The notes under the pieces: generated by a model
What the model was told of the DNA's origin: nothing
The model's input: the letters and a program-made list of their open reading frames with translations, nothing else
Database searches by the model: none
Translations under genes and position numbers: made by a program
In this document: in pieces, positions 16,657 through 25,447 of the stretch
How the letters are laid out: every line of letters starts with the position of its first letter
How positions within the stretch are numbered: position 1 is the first letter of the stretch
DNA from: SB15 sp964639245
GTDB taxonomy: Bacteria > Chloroflexota > Anaerolineae > Aggregatilineales > J027
Direction of reading: 5' to 3'
DNA: 64,000 nt
Assembly: GCA_964639245.1 (NCBI GenBank)
Contig: CAZXCU010000020.1
Coordinates: 24,604 to 88,603 of the forward strand

Positions 16657-18194
16657 CCACCCTTCCCTATCTGGTGGGTTGGCTTTCGGCGGGCGAACAC
16701 TGGGAATACAACGGTTTTGTCATCGGCACAGAAGATGGCAACGCTTATCTGGGCAAAATGCGCTTGGGCGTAGAGGGTGACTGGCGTTTCCACCTTTTTT
16801 TCTCGCCCGAAGCAACAGACAGCGAATTTGGTCTGTATTTGCCCTACATTGCGCTTGGGCATCTGGTTGGACTGTTCGTGGATGAAGACGCGCCAAATCT
16901 TGTGACTGCATTAGCGGTTACTTTTCAGATTTTCCGTTTTCTTTCAACGTTTGTGCTGATTCTTGCCATTGATTCTTTCATCGGTGAATTTATCCACACA
17001 CCCAAAACCCGCTGGTTTGCCCTGCTGATTGCGACCTTTGGCGGGGGGTTAGGGTGGCTTTTGCTCCTGACCGGGCAAAGTAAATTATTTGGAAGCCAAC
17101 CCATTGAATTTTACATTCCCGAAAGCTACTCCTTCATGGTGATATTGGCGCTGCCGCATGTCGCCATTGCCCGCGCCGCTATTTTGATCGGTTTGGTTTC
17201 TCTATTTCATGCTATCAAGCAAAATCGCTGGCAGGATGCCCTTTTTGCCGCGCTGCTCTGGAATGTGGTTGGCTTGATGGTCACATTTTATCTGGCGGTG
17301 ATTTATGCGATTTTAGGAGCGTGGGGGTTGGCGCTGTGGCTTAAAAAACGCCAGTTTCCGATGCGCTATACCCGCTTGAGCGTACTTGCCGCCGGACTTA
17401 CAGCCCCTCTTTTTCTGTACAACGCATGGGTGTTTTCGCAGAATGAAGCCTTTTCCACATGGGCCAGCCAGAATGATTTGCCTTCGCCTCACCCCCTTCA
17501 TTACCTCATCGGATACGGTGTGTTCGCCATTTTTGCGGTGGCGGGCGGACGATGGGCTTGGAAAAAAGGACAGGACAAACATCTGCTGCTGGTGGGGTGG
17601 GTGCTGATTGTGCCGATACTGGTCTATTTACCCTTGAATGTGCAGCGGCGCTTGGCGGAGGCGTTTTTTATCCCTTTGGTGATTCTCACTGTGGTCGGGC
17701 TTAAACTTCTGACCCGTCATCTCAAACGCTACAACCAAACCCGACGCTTGGTGATGCTGGCAGTTTTGCCCTCGATGCTGCTGCTGTGGATTGGCTTGAT
17801 TTTTACCATGATGACTCCCGACTCGCCGGCGTTTCGTTCCAAAGCGGAAATTGCGGCAATGGATTGGTTAGATGGGTATGCCCAACCTGACTCACGGGTG
17901 CTGGCAGCGCTGGAAACAGGCAATTACCTGCCTGTTCGTACTCATTTACGCCCATTCTTAGCGCACGGGCCAGAAACCCTTTATTTGGGTGAAAAACAAG
18001 AGCTTGTAGAAGCCTTCTATCAGGGCGAACTGTCCGAAGCCGAAAAAAATGCCTTGTATGATGAATTTCAGATTCGCTATGTGATGTTCGGGGCGATAGA
18101 ACGTAAAATAAGCGAGGATGAATCGGGCTGGAACAACGGCCTAACTTTAATTTATGACAAAGATGATTTCCAGATTTATGAGGTTATACAATAG
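16608..18194 (+). CDS. Polytopic membrane protein, GT-C-like (family A, copy 2)
   Basis: A 528-aa paralogue of the 596-aa protein upstream. The shared pattern includes the loop TEDGNAYLGKMRLGVEGDW after helix 1, GGGLGWLLLL, VQRRLAEAFFIP and, in the C-terminal part, LPVRTHLRPFLAHGPET. It has about 11 membrane segments with a soluble tail of about 120 residues. The start is a GTG overlapping the previous gene by 49 bases, and no ATG fits before helix 1. The stop TAG abuts the ATG of the next gene. The function is unknown beyond the likely handling of a lipid-linked sugar. Confidence 0.72.
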   Translation: MVARRVWIFACVVAALTTLPYLVGWLSAGEHWEYNGFVIGTEDGNAYLGKMRLGVEGDWRFHLFFSPEATDSEFGLYLPYIALGHLVGLFVDEDAPNLVTALAVTFQIFRFLSTFVLILAIDSFIGEFIHTPKTRWFALLIATFGGGLGWLLLLTGQSKLFGSQPIEFYIPESYSFMVILALPHVAIARAAILIGLVSLFHAIKQNRWQDALFAALLWNVVGLMVTFYLAVIYAILGAWGLALWLKKRQFPMRYTRLSVLAAGLTAPLFLYNAWVFSQNEAFSTWASQNDLPSPHPLHYLIGYGVFAIFAVAGGRWAWKKGQDKHLLLVGWVLIVPILVYLPLNVQRRLAEAFFIPLVILTVVGLKLLTRHLKRYNQTRRLVMLAVLPSMLLLWIGLIFTMMTPDSPAFRSKAEIAAMDWLDGYAQPDSRVLAALETGNYLPVRTHLRPFLAHGPETLYLGEKQELVEAFYQGELSEAEKNALYDEFQIRYVMFGAIERKISEDESGWNNGLTLIYDKDDFQIYEVIQ

Positions 18195-20522
18195 ATGAAT
18201 CGGCGCGGCATTGCCCGTTGGTTTCCCTTGTTGCTACTGGGAATGCTGCTCAGCGTGTTTTTTGCGCCTCTGCTGCTGGGGATGCGTTCGCTGTTTTGGG
18301 GATTGCCCACGCTCCAATTTTACCCGTGGCGCGAATTTGCCTTTGAAGAAATTCATGCCGGACGTATTCCTTTTCTCAACCCGTACAACGGGGCAGGCGC
18401 ACCGCTTTTAGCCAATTATCAGAGTGCGATTTTTTACCCTCCCAATTGGCTGCATCTGCTTCTGCCAGATGTCTACGCCATGAATTTGATTGCGGTACTG
18501 CACATTTTGGGTGCGGGTTACGGCATGTATAAATTTACTGGTCTGCTCGGTATTAATAATTTAGGGCGGGGAGTCAGCACCTTAGCTTATGCTTTTGCGG
18601 GATATGGCATCGCACGGATGGCTTCTTTTCCTACCGCCGATGCGGTTGCATGGCTTGGCTGGCTTTTTTGGTCAGTCACCCTGGTGTTGGAAAAACGCTC
18701 TTTTTCGGCGATGGGGAGTTTGGGATTGGTAGCGGCAATGCTGTTGCTGGCGGGACATGCCCAGACTGCGTTTTATGCGTTTTTGGCAGCCGCATGTTAT
18801 ACCCTGTGGTATGTCCTCGGTCAGCCACGCCCGCTTCGCTTAAAAATGCTGTCGTTTGCCGCAGGCGGAATTTTATTGGGGGTTGGCATTGCTTCCACCC
18901 AACTGTTGTTTACAGCCGAGCTTTTATCCGAATCGCAGCGTTCCGGCGGGGTAGATTACGAAGAACTGACCAATCTTTCATTTGCCCCACTGCGGATTTT
19001 TGTGCTGGTCATGCCGAATTTTTTTGGCAGCTCAGTCGATGGTTCCTATCTGACTCCCGATAGCGGAGTGTATTTTGAGGACATGATTTATATCGGGATT
19101 CTGCCCCTCATCGCAGCATTTGCGGCCTTGTTTGGTTGGCTGCAACGGCGCACATTGTTAGAACACTGGTCGTCTTACCGAACTGTGCCATTCTGGGCGG
19201 GGATAACCACGCTCGGATTTATTTTTGCGCTGGGCAAATACACGGCGCTCTATCGTCCTCTGTATGACTATGTTCCCACCTTTGATGCCTTCCGTGAGCC
19301 AGTGCGCTGGATGATTTGGCCTGTGTTTGCCATGAGTGTTCTGGCGGGGATTGGGGCGCAGAATTGGGGGCGCAGCCAGCGTATTTTTTTCTGGACACGT
19401 CTTACGGCGGCGGCGGGGATTGGTTTTGCGGTCATCTCGCTCATTGTCAGCCAATTCAACACGACACCCACCGATGAAACCGAAACACTCAGAGTCTTGA
19501 CAGAAGCAGTGGTCGCTTTTGGCTGCTGGTTGGCGGGCTGTGCTTTTTTAACGCTTGCCCAACCGGACGAAACATGGAATATGTCGTCTAAACGCTGGGA
19601 AATGGCGGTGCTGTTGTTTGTGGCGGCGGATTTGGCATGGGCTGCACAGGGATTAAATCCCACTGTACCTGACCAGTTTTTTCGGGATGCCAGCGTGACC
19701 CAACCTTCAGGGCGATTGTATTGGTACGAAGATTATGAGGAAACCGTCAAATTTGATAGCACATTCGATTTAGCTGATTATCGGGTTGCGACGGATAATT
19801 GGCCTTATGTGCGAAGTTCGCTGCTCCCCAACCTGAATATGCTGGATGAAATTTCCCTATTCAATAATTTTGACCCGCTTGTGCCGCGTTATTATGCCCG
19901 CTATGTTGAACTCATTGAGCAAACAGAATCGGATGGTGCCGATTTGCTCCAAGCCGCAGCGATTGGACAGGTTTACGGTGAAATTCAGCCACACGGATGG
20001 GAAACAGTACAGGGAGAAATACCCAGCGCCAAGTCGCCAGAAATGCCCCCGCTTGCATGGCTTGTGCCGCAGGCAATCCAAGCAGAAAACGACTCCGCCG
20101 CAGAATCAGCCTTACTAGACCCGGCTTGGAATCCTGCCCAAGAAGTCATTTTAAGCAGCGACACTCGCGGAGATTCCCTTGTCTTAGAGGCCGCTGACCC
20201 CCCATTTGAAAAAATTGATTTTTTTGAGGTGGTGAGTGATACCCCCACCGAAAAAAAATATCGAGTGGTCATAGATGGTGGCGGCTATCTGGTGCTGGCA
20301 ACGGCTTGGTATCCGGGGTGGCGGGTGGAAATAGATGGCGAATCGCAAGAACTCTATCGGGCAAATCTGGCGTTTATGGCGGTGGAAATTCCCGCCGGGG
20401 GGGGTGAAGTCACATTCCGATATTTTCCGACCATCAGTTTGATCGGGCTGTCGGTTACTTTTATATCATTAGTCGTCTGCATTGGCTTAATTGCGCTGGG
20501 TTTGTTCCGCCAAGAGGTCTAA
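18195..20522 (+). CDS. YfhO-type polytopic membrane protein (family B, copy 2)
   Basis: A 775-aa protein with about 12 membrane segments, then an extracytoplasmic domain of about 230 residues ending in AWYPGWRVEIDGESQELYR and a final helix. That WYPGW-x-V-x-x-DG segment is the C-terminal hallmark of YfhO-type proteins. The first loop (FYPWREFAFEEIHAGRIPFL, NPYNGAGAPLLAN) matches the family-B protein two genes upstream. The gene starts immediately after the previous stop and ends four bases before the sugar-transferase gene, so it is part of the same chain. A role in decorating a surface polymer is inferred from the family. Confidence 0.8.
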   Translation: MNRRGIARWFPLLLLGMLLSVFFAPLLLGMRSLFWGLPTLQFYPWREFAFEEIHAGRIPFLNPYNGAGAPLLANYQSAIFYPPNWLHLLLPDVYAMNLIAVLHILGAGYGMYKFTGLLGINNLGRGVSTLAYAFAGYGIARMASFPTADAVAWLGWLFWSVTLVLEKRSFSAMGSLGLVAAMLLLAGHAQTAFYAFLAAACYTLWYVLGQPRPLRLKMLSFAAGGILLGVGIASTQLLFTAELLSESQRSGGVDYEELTNLSFAPLRIFVLVMPNFFGSSVDGSYLTPDSGVYFEDMIYIGILPLIAAFAALFGWLQRRTLLEHWSSYRTVPFWAGITTLGFIFALGKYTALYRPLYDYVPTFDAFREPVRWMIWPVFAMSVLAGIGAQNWGRSQRIFFWTRLTAAAGIGFAVISLIVSQFNTTPTDETETLRVLTEAVVAFGCWLAGCAFLTLAQPDETWNMSSKRWEMAVLLFVAADLAWAAQGLNPTVPDQFFRDASVTQPSGRLYWYEDYEETVKFDSTFDLADYRVATDNWPYVRSSLLPNLNMLDEISLFNNFDPLVPRYYARYVELIEQTESDGADLLQAAAIGQVYGEIQPHGWETVQGEIPSAKSPEMPPLAWLVPQAIQAENDSAAESALLDPAWNPAQEVILSSDTRGDSLVLEAADPPFEKIDFFEVVSDTPTEKKYRVVIDGGGYLVLATAWYPGWRVEIDGESQELYRANLAFMAVEIPAGGGEVTFRYFPTISLIGLSVTFISLVVCIGLIALGLFRQEV

Positions 20523-20526
20523 CCGC

Positions 20527-21945
20527 ATGTCAGACAGAAACGCTCGCAAAGTCCCGCAGTTGCAAATTTCCGAACGGCGCTTGCTGCTCCGGTTGGGCGA
20601 TGCCATCTGCATTTTTCTGGCGATTCTGATTGCCTTACGCATCTGGGCCTTTGTCGGGGAACGAGACTATGACCTTGCCTTTATTCTCCTCAATAGCTGG
20701 TGGTTTGTGCTGCTGGAAGTCCTCTGGTTCACCCTAGCCAGCGCGAATGATTACTATGATTTAAAAATTGCTTCGGATTGGGTACGCTCTGCCACGACCC
20801 TTTTCCAGATTGTCATTCAAATTACCATCATTTATGTGATTATTTTTTTCCTCTCCCCGCGAGATGCTCTTCCGCGTTTATTCATCCTCTATTATGCAGT
20901 GACTTCCATTATTTTAATTGGTGTCTGGCGCACATGGAGACCTTTTTTAATTGGGTGGTCATATCAACCGCGTCGCGCCTTAGTGGTGGGGAGTGGATGG
21001 GCAGCACGGGCGATTCTTGAGGTGTTAGAAACCGAAGCCCAAAATGATTATGAGGTGGTGGGTGTGGTTAGCCATCCGAGTACCCATGCGGAAGTTGACC
21101 AAACGGTGACACTCCTTCGGGATGGCAAGCTGCTGCCCACCACCGCAGCATCCTTGAACGCTTCTGAAATTATCCTTGCCTATGGCAGTGAAATGCCGGG
21201 CGATATGTTTCAGGGCATCATGGATGCCTATGAGCAGGGCTTCACCATTACCCCGATGCCCATTTTATATGAACAAATAACCGGACGAGTCCCCATTGAA
21301 CACGTCAGCGAATCAAGCTGGCTGATTGTTTTGCCAGTGGCGAGCAGTTCCGTCTTTAATCCCTACCCATTCCTAAAACGCCTGATGGATGTGCTTCTGG
21401 CGCTGGTGGGGTCATTTTTTTTCGGGTTAATGCTGCCGTTTATCGCCCTTGTCATGTGGTACGACTCGCCTGGCCCGGTGTTTTTTCGCCAGGAACGGGT
21501 CGGCAAAGCAGGCAAAACCTTCAAGATTCTCAAATTGCGTACCATGATTCCTGATGCTGAAAAAATGACCGGGCCGCAGTGGGCCAGCGGCGATGACCTA
21601 CGTATTACCCGTGTGGGTAAATTTCTCCGTAAATCGCGGTTGGATGAAATGCCCCAACTGATTAATGTCCTGCGGGGAGAAATGAGTCTGGTTGGGCCAC
21701 GCCCTGAACGCCCCTATTTTGTGGAAAAACTCTCCCAGAGCATCCCGTTTTATCGGACACGGAATCTCATCAAACCCGGTGTCACCGGCTGGGCGCAAGT
21801 ACGTTATAGCTACGGCAATTCGGTAGAAGATTCACTCACCAAATTGCAATACGACCTCTATTATATTCGCCATCAAAGTCTCGTCTTGGATATTCTGATT
21901 TTGCTCCGCACCATCGGCAAAATGTTGAAATTAGCGGGGGTTTAA
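20527..21945 (+). CDS. Polyprenyl glycosylphosphotransferase (initiating sugar transferase)
   Basis: A 472-aa protein of the WbaP/WcaJ type. Four N-terminal membrane helices are followed by a nucleotide-binding-like CoA-binding fold (about 155-270, RALVVGSGWAARAILEVLE). Then come a re-entrant helix (KRLMDVLLALVGSFFF) and the catalytic domain with GPVFFRQERVGKAGK, LKLRTM, SRLDEMPQLINVLRGEMSLV, GPRPERP and KPGVTGWAQV. Such enzymes move a sugar-1-phosphate from a UDP-sugar onto undecaprenyl phosphate and so start an exopolysaccharide or O-antigen-like chain. The ATG at 20527 is preferred over 20491, which lies inside the upstream gene. It closes the A-B-A'-B' chain, which ties that chain to polysaccharide assembly. 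Confidence 0.93.
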   Translation: MSDRNARKVPQLQISERRLLLRLGDAICIFLAILIALRIWAFVGERDYDLAFILLNSWWFVLLEVLWFTLASANDYYDLKIASDWVRSATTLFQIVIQITIIYVIIFFLSPRDALPRLFILYYAVTSIILIGVWRTWRPFLIGWSYQPRRALVVGSGWAARAILEVLETEAQNDYEVVGVVSHPSTHAEVDQTVTLLRDGKLLPTTAASLNASEIILAYGSEMPGDMFQGIMDAYEQGFTITPMPILYEQITGRVPIEHVSESSWLIVLPVASSSVFNPYPFLKRLMDVLLALVGSFFFGLMLPFIALVMWYDSPGPVFFRQERVGKAGKTFKILKLRTMIPDAEKMTGPQWASGDDLRITRVGKFLRKSRLDEMPQLINVLRGEMSLVGPRPERPYFVEKLSQSIPFYRTRNLIKPGVTGWAQVRYSYGNSVEDSLTKLQYDLYYIRHQSLVLDILILLRTIGKMLKLAGV

Positions 21946-23109
21946 CACCTGCCAGATGGATTCATGCAGCGTTTCCGGCGGTTGTTGGGCATCCAGAATA
22001 TGTAGATAGGGGAAAATCTGCTTGAGCGCGTGGTACTTTTCCCGATACCCCTGTAAATATTCGAGTGTCTCATATTCGCTAGTCGGGGTGTTGGTGGCTT
22101 GGCTACGCTGCACAATGCGTTCAAAGGCAACTTCGGCAGGCAAATCTAGGAGAAAAAGATGGGTGGGTTGCGGCAGAAATTGGTGCAGATAAGCAATATT
22201 TTCTGATGAGAGCCAGCCTTCTCCACTTTGATAAACCATGCTGGAAAGATAATTACGCGACGAAATAATCGGGTTGCCCTGCACGAGATGCGCTTCAACC
22301 CGGGGTTTCACATTGAGATGACGGTCTAGCAAAAGCAGCAGCAATCGTCCCGTTTTGTCCTCCCGCGAGAGTGCGAGTTGATTTTTCATCTGATTGAACC
22401 ATGCAGTCGGTTCGGGCAGTTCGTAGGGCTGCTGCCCCGCCGCTTCATAGCGTGTTTTGAGGCGGGTTATCTGGGTGGTTTTGCCCGACCCACTCATTCC
22501 CTCAATCACAATATATGGAACGGATGAAACAGGAGGGATGGCCTGTTCAGAGTGTAAAACCGCTAAAAACAGGCGGGTAAAAATAAAATCGCGCTGGGCA
22601 AGCTGGCGGCTGTGCGGCAAGTCCAGCGAGTGAATCCGTGCTGGCATCTTGCGGGTGAGCCGTTCAATGAGGCTGTCAAATGGCTGACCGCTTTCGCCCG
22701 TCCACATAGCGGAGCGTAAAATGCCTGTTGCGCCGCCGCCTGCCAGAAAATCTGCCTCTTTAAGAATCTGACTTTCAAGTGAGGAGAATTTTTCGAGATG
22801 GGGCTGGTCATGTTCGGCAATGGCTTGCAGCACCTGTTGAATTTTTTCATCGGGGAAATCAACAGTCATTAAAATTGCTTTCGCGTCGCGCAGGGATGCC
22901 TGAATACTCGCTTCGCCATGCAGTGTTTTGTCATTCCGACCCAGATCATGCAGCAGGGCAGCGGCGGTCAAAACTTCCGTGTCCCCTCCATAGGTTTTTT
23001 GCAGCGCAAGGGCATAGGCCAATACGCGATCTAGGTGGTTAAAATCGTGGCTGCTGCTGTCTAAAAGCCCATGCAATTGTTGACGGATAGCGGTTTCGTA
23101 AAGACTCAT
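21931..23109 (-). CDS. HD-domain / thymidylate-kinase-like fusion protein
   Basis: A 392-aa two-domain protein. Residues 1-190 form an HD phosphohydrolase of the YedJ/YpgQ type: His21 and His25 in SHDFNHLDRVL, HD at 54-55 in ALLHDLGRND, His100 in AEHDQ, and Asp120. Residues 197-392 form a P-loop kinase of the thymidylate kinase type with EGMSGSGKTTQ (203-213), an ISSRNYLSSMVYQ segment where the family has DR(Y/F), and a lid-like stretch around QRSQATNTPTSEYETLEYL. The replaced Asp in DRY casts doubt on normal dTMP kinase activity. The gene starts four bases after the ParB-like gene, and its end overlaps the convergent sugar-transferase gene by 15 bases. Substrates are unknown. Confidence 0.85.
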   Translation of the reverse strand: MSLYETAIRQQLHGLLDSSSHDFNHLDRVLAYALALQKTYGGDTEVLTAAALLHDLGRNDKTLHGEASIQASLRDAKAILMTVDFPDEKIQQVLQAIAEHDQPHLEKFSSLESQILKEADFLAGGGATGILRSAMWTGESGQPFDSLIERLTRKMPARIHSLDLPHSRQLAQRDFIFTRLFLAVLHSEQAIPPVSSVPYIVIEGMSGSGKTTQITRLKTRYEAAGQQPYELPEPTAWFNQMKNQLALSREDKTGRLLLLLLDRHLNVKPRVEAHLVQGNPIISSRNYLSSMVYQSGEGWLSSENIAYLHQFLPQPTHLFLLDLPAEVAFERIVQRSQATNTPTSEYETLEYLQGYREKYHALKQIFPYLHILDAQQPPETLHESIWQVLNPR

Positions 23110-23113
23110 CGGG

Positions 23114-23761
23114 TTATTCGCTGCGTATTCCTTGTGACCCCAGTTTACTCAGAACACGATAAAAGAAATAGAGATAATTTTCCTCTGTAATGTTGACCTC
23201 GCTAAAAGCGGAGACATCAGGAAAATCCTCTAATCGGGCAAAGCGGAATTTTCGTTTTTCGTTATTCGGAGGAACACTCTTGACCTGTTTGACATCTTCC
23301 CAATGCAAAGGCAGCGGCACAAGCGGATATTCTGGTGGGATATGGCTTATCTCCACAACCCACATTTTTTCTAATCCAAGTTCCCGCGCCAGAGAAATCC
23401 GATGCAACCCATCCACAATGGCGGAAACTATTTGCGCTTCTTGGGGTTCGTAATAGGTTTCGATGATGGGGGGGGCAGTGAAATGCGTAATGCCGTCCAG
23501 TTGATATTTCAAAAGCCCGGTTAACGCAAATAGACTGATGGCCTGATGGGTTTGCAGTAAATCACGAATTTTACGCTGCGCTTCCAGATTTTCCTCAAGA
23601 ACATAGTAAGCTGTTGGACGCAAGGTTTCAAAACGCATCGGGATGATTTTAATTTGAGCAGTAGCGTAGGGTTTGATGCTGGCATCGCCATACAACCGCA
23701 CATCCCGTAGAATGGATTCGAGCGTTTCCCCGCCCTGATAACTTTGAATCGTAAATACCAT
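23114..23761 (-). CDS. ParB/sulfiredoxin-like domain protein
   Basis: A 215-aa soluble protein. The recognisable part is about residues 85-130, with IVDGLHRISLARELG, which resembles the G-x-x-R-x-x-A box of the ParB N-terminal/Srx fold (a fold that binds CTP, ATP or serine in different families). No DNA-binding HTH is evident. The rest is not recognised. AAAGG lies about 10 bases before the ATG. The HD-kinase fusion gene follows after four bases, so the two are one operon and may act on the same nucleotide-type substrate. That is an inference from linkage. Confidence 0.6.
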   Translation of the reverse strand: MVFTIQSYQGGETLESILRDVRLYGDASIKPYATAQIKIIPMRFETLRPTAYYVLEENLEAQRKIRDLLQTHQAISLFALTGLLKYQLDGITHFTAPPIIETYYEPQEAQIVSAIVDGLHRISLARELGLEKMWVVEISHIPPEYPLVPLPLHWEDVKQVKSVPPNNEKRKFRFARLEDFPDVSAFSEVNITEENYLYFFYRVLSKLGSQGIRSE

Positions 23762-23797
23762 CCGAATGCCTTTTGGGTTGAAGAAAGATAGAAAATC

Positions 23798-24925
23798 TTA
23801 TCCTACAGACAAAAACAGCAAAAGTACAATCCACAGGGTGCTGTACATCAAAGGACGGCGGAGATGACGTTCGGCACTGTATAAAACCACCATCATCACC
23901 AAACCGGGGATAAAACGGTAAATCCCTAAAAATTCACGGTAGGTGGAAAAAGGGACAAACGGCATGATGAGCGCTGTAGTGAACAAAAGACAGGTATACA
24001 GGCTGATATTTTTGTGGCGGAAATCTTGCACGCTCACCCACAAAGCCCAGATGGACGGCATGACCACCGGAATTCCGACCAGCAGCACCCCCAAAAGTAA
24101 AAAAGCTGCCACTCCGCCTTCTATCCCGATTTTGAGAACCCCCATAAAGGGAATAATTTCAAAACCAGTGGCTTTTGCCCCGCCAGACCCGAAGCCCGTT
24201 TGCCCGAACCAGTCATATAAATAAAGCTGCCACAAGACAAAGGGCATACCTGCTACCAAAATGAGCAGAACTGTTTCCCGCCAGCGTTTGTTCAGCACCA
24301 ACCACAGCAAAAATCCGGCGGTCATGAATCCGGTGGTTTCCTTTGCCAATCCCGCCAACCCCAAAGCAACCGCCATCCATCCTATGTGATTTTTGTGGTA
24401 GGCCCAGAGTGCTGCCAGCACCAGCCCATAGGCAAGCGGTTCACTGGTACTCAAGCGAGTAGAAATCATCAATCCGAAAAAAAGCCCATAACTCAGCGCA
24501 AACCAGATTTTGCGTCCCGCCAGAGTGAGTAAATCTTCTAAGATTCGTGTAGCGATTATCAGCATCACACTGTTTATCAGCACAAAAATAAATGGGATGG
24601 TGGATTCTTGTCCAAAACTTAGCAGATAGCCCATCAACGGCAGCAGAATACGCTGGTAACGGTACGCAGGGACATCAATACAGGGGACAGCGTCAGCCGG
24701 GTCACGCGCAATAAAATAATTAAACTGCCCGTCGTAGCCCTCAATTTCAAACTGTTCGTCAAGCGTTGCATCGTCGGGAACAGCACAGTTTTCGCCGTTT
24801 TCCCCCGTACATTGGCTAAAACAACTGCCAATGGTCACAAAAGTCTTGGAGTCGCTTTCGTCGCTGAAAAAAATGGCGCTGAGGTAAATGACCAGCGCCA
24901 GCGTCACCAGCAGATAAGGCCGCAT
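23798..24925 (-). CDS. Polytopic membrane protein of unknown function
   Basis: About 375 aa, with a first helix, a roughly 90-residue outside loop containing GYDGQFNYFIARDP and YRYQRILLPLMGYL, then eight or so membrane segments. The GYDGQ and YRxxRILLP pair recurs in a family of bacterial GT-C-like proteins with no tested function. The start is uncertain. The ATG at 24925 directly follows the stop of the upstream STAS-like gene, which fits coupling, while TTG at 24955 or GTG at 24943 would add up to ten residues. It may belong with the nearby surface-glycan genes. Confidence 0.65.
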   Translation of the reverse strand: MRPYLLVTLALVIYLSAIFFSDESDSKTFVTIGSCFSQCTGENGENCAVPDDATLDEQFEIEGYDGQFNYFIARDPADAVPCIDVPAYRYQRILLPLMGYLLSFGQESTIPFIFVLINSVMLIIATRILEDLLTLAGRKIWFALSYGLFFGLMISTRLSTSEPLAYGLVLAALWAYHKNHIGWMAVALGLAGLAKETTGFMTAGFLLWLVLNKRWRETVLLILVAGMPFVLWQLYLYDWFGQTGFGSGGAKATGFEIIPFMGVLKIGIEGGVAAFLLLGVLLVGIPVVMPSIWALWVSVQDFRHKNISLYTCLLFTTALIMPFVPFSTYREFLGIYRFIPGLVMMVVLYSAERHLRRPLMYSTLWIVLLLFLSVG

Positions 24926-24926
24926 C

Positions 24927-25334
24927 CTAAGCAAGGAGAACACTTTCCCAATCAATATCTTTGGTGATGCCGGGTGAAAGCGATTCTAAAAATCCCATCG
25001 CTTCTTCTAGGGTTTCACAATCTTTGTCACGGACATTTTGCGTATCAGCCAGTTTAGCAAATACTCCTGCAATCAATTTGGTGCGGACATCGCTGGAAAA
25101 CGAAGTCCCACCCGCATAATTTTTGTGCTGGAGAATTTCAATCAACCGACGCAGCGTTTGTAAATCGCTGATGCGCCCTTTTCGCAAGTCTGAAATCACG
25201 TAAAGTTTATTTTCGGCAGCTTCCAGCAGGTGCTGAACATCTTTGACAAACTGCTCACGCTCTTGGTCATTAGGCGTTTTTTCCCAGTGAATCAAGATGA
25301 GTTGTTGGGAGAGGTTTCTTATCCTGTAGGCCAT
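24927..25334 (-). CDS. STAS/SpoIIAA-like small protein
   Basis: A 135-aa soluble protein starting MAYRIRNLSQQLILIHWEKT, with alternating strands and helices (KLYVISDLRKGRISDLQTLRRLIEIL, then RTKLIAGVFAKLADTQ). This order resembles the STAS/SpoIIAA-like fold that binds small ligands or partner proteins, but sequence identity to a named family is weak. The start at 25334 is chosen over 25391 because a GGGGGG run lies 9 bases upstream and the fold begins there. It precedes the membrane-protein gene on the same strand and is divergent from the next GT-C chain. Confidence 0.55.
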   Translation of the reverse strand: MAYRIRNLSQQLILIHWEKTPNDQEREQFVKDVQHLLEAAENKLYVISDLRKGRISDLQTLRRLIEILQHKNYAGGTSFSSDVRTKLIAGVFAKLADTQNVRDKDCETLEEAMGFLESLSPGITKDIDWESVLLA

Positions 25335-25396
25335 ATACGAACCCCCCGATAAATTGCCCAAAGCGTAGCATAAAACTAAATTTATCGCCAAAGGGT

Positions 25397-25426
25397 TTGT
25401 ACAGAATCGGCGCTTTCAGGTAGCAT
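25397..25426 (+). promoter_or_regulatory. Possible promoter for the second membrane-protein chain
   Basis: TTGTAC (25397-25402), an 18-base spacer and TAGCAT (25421-25426), about 20 bases before the ATG at 25448. Both boxes deviate from consensus, so this is tentative. No better candidate is seen in the short divergent gap. Confidence 0.35.
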
Positions 25427-25447
25427 TAACCCTGACTGGAAGGACTC

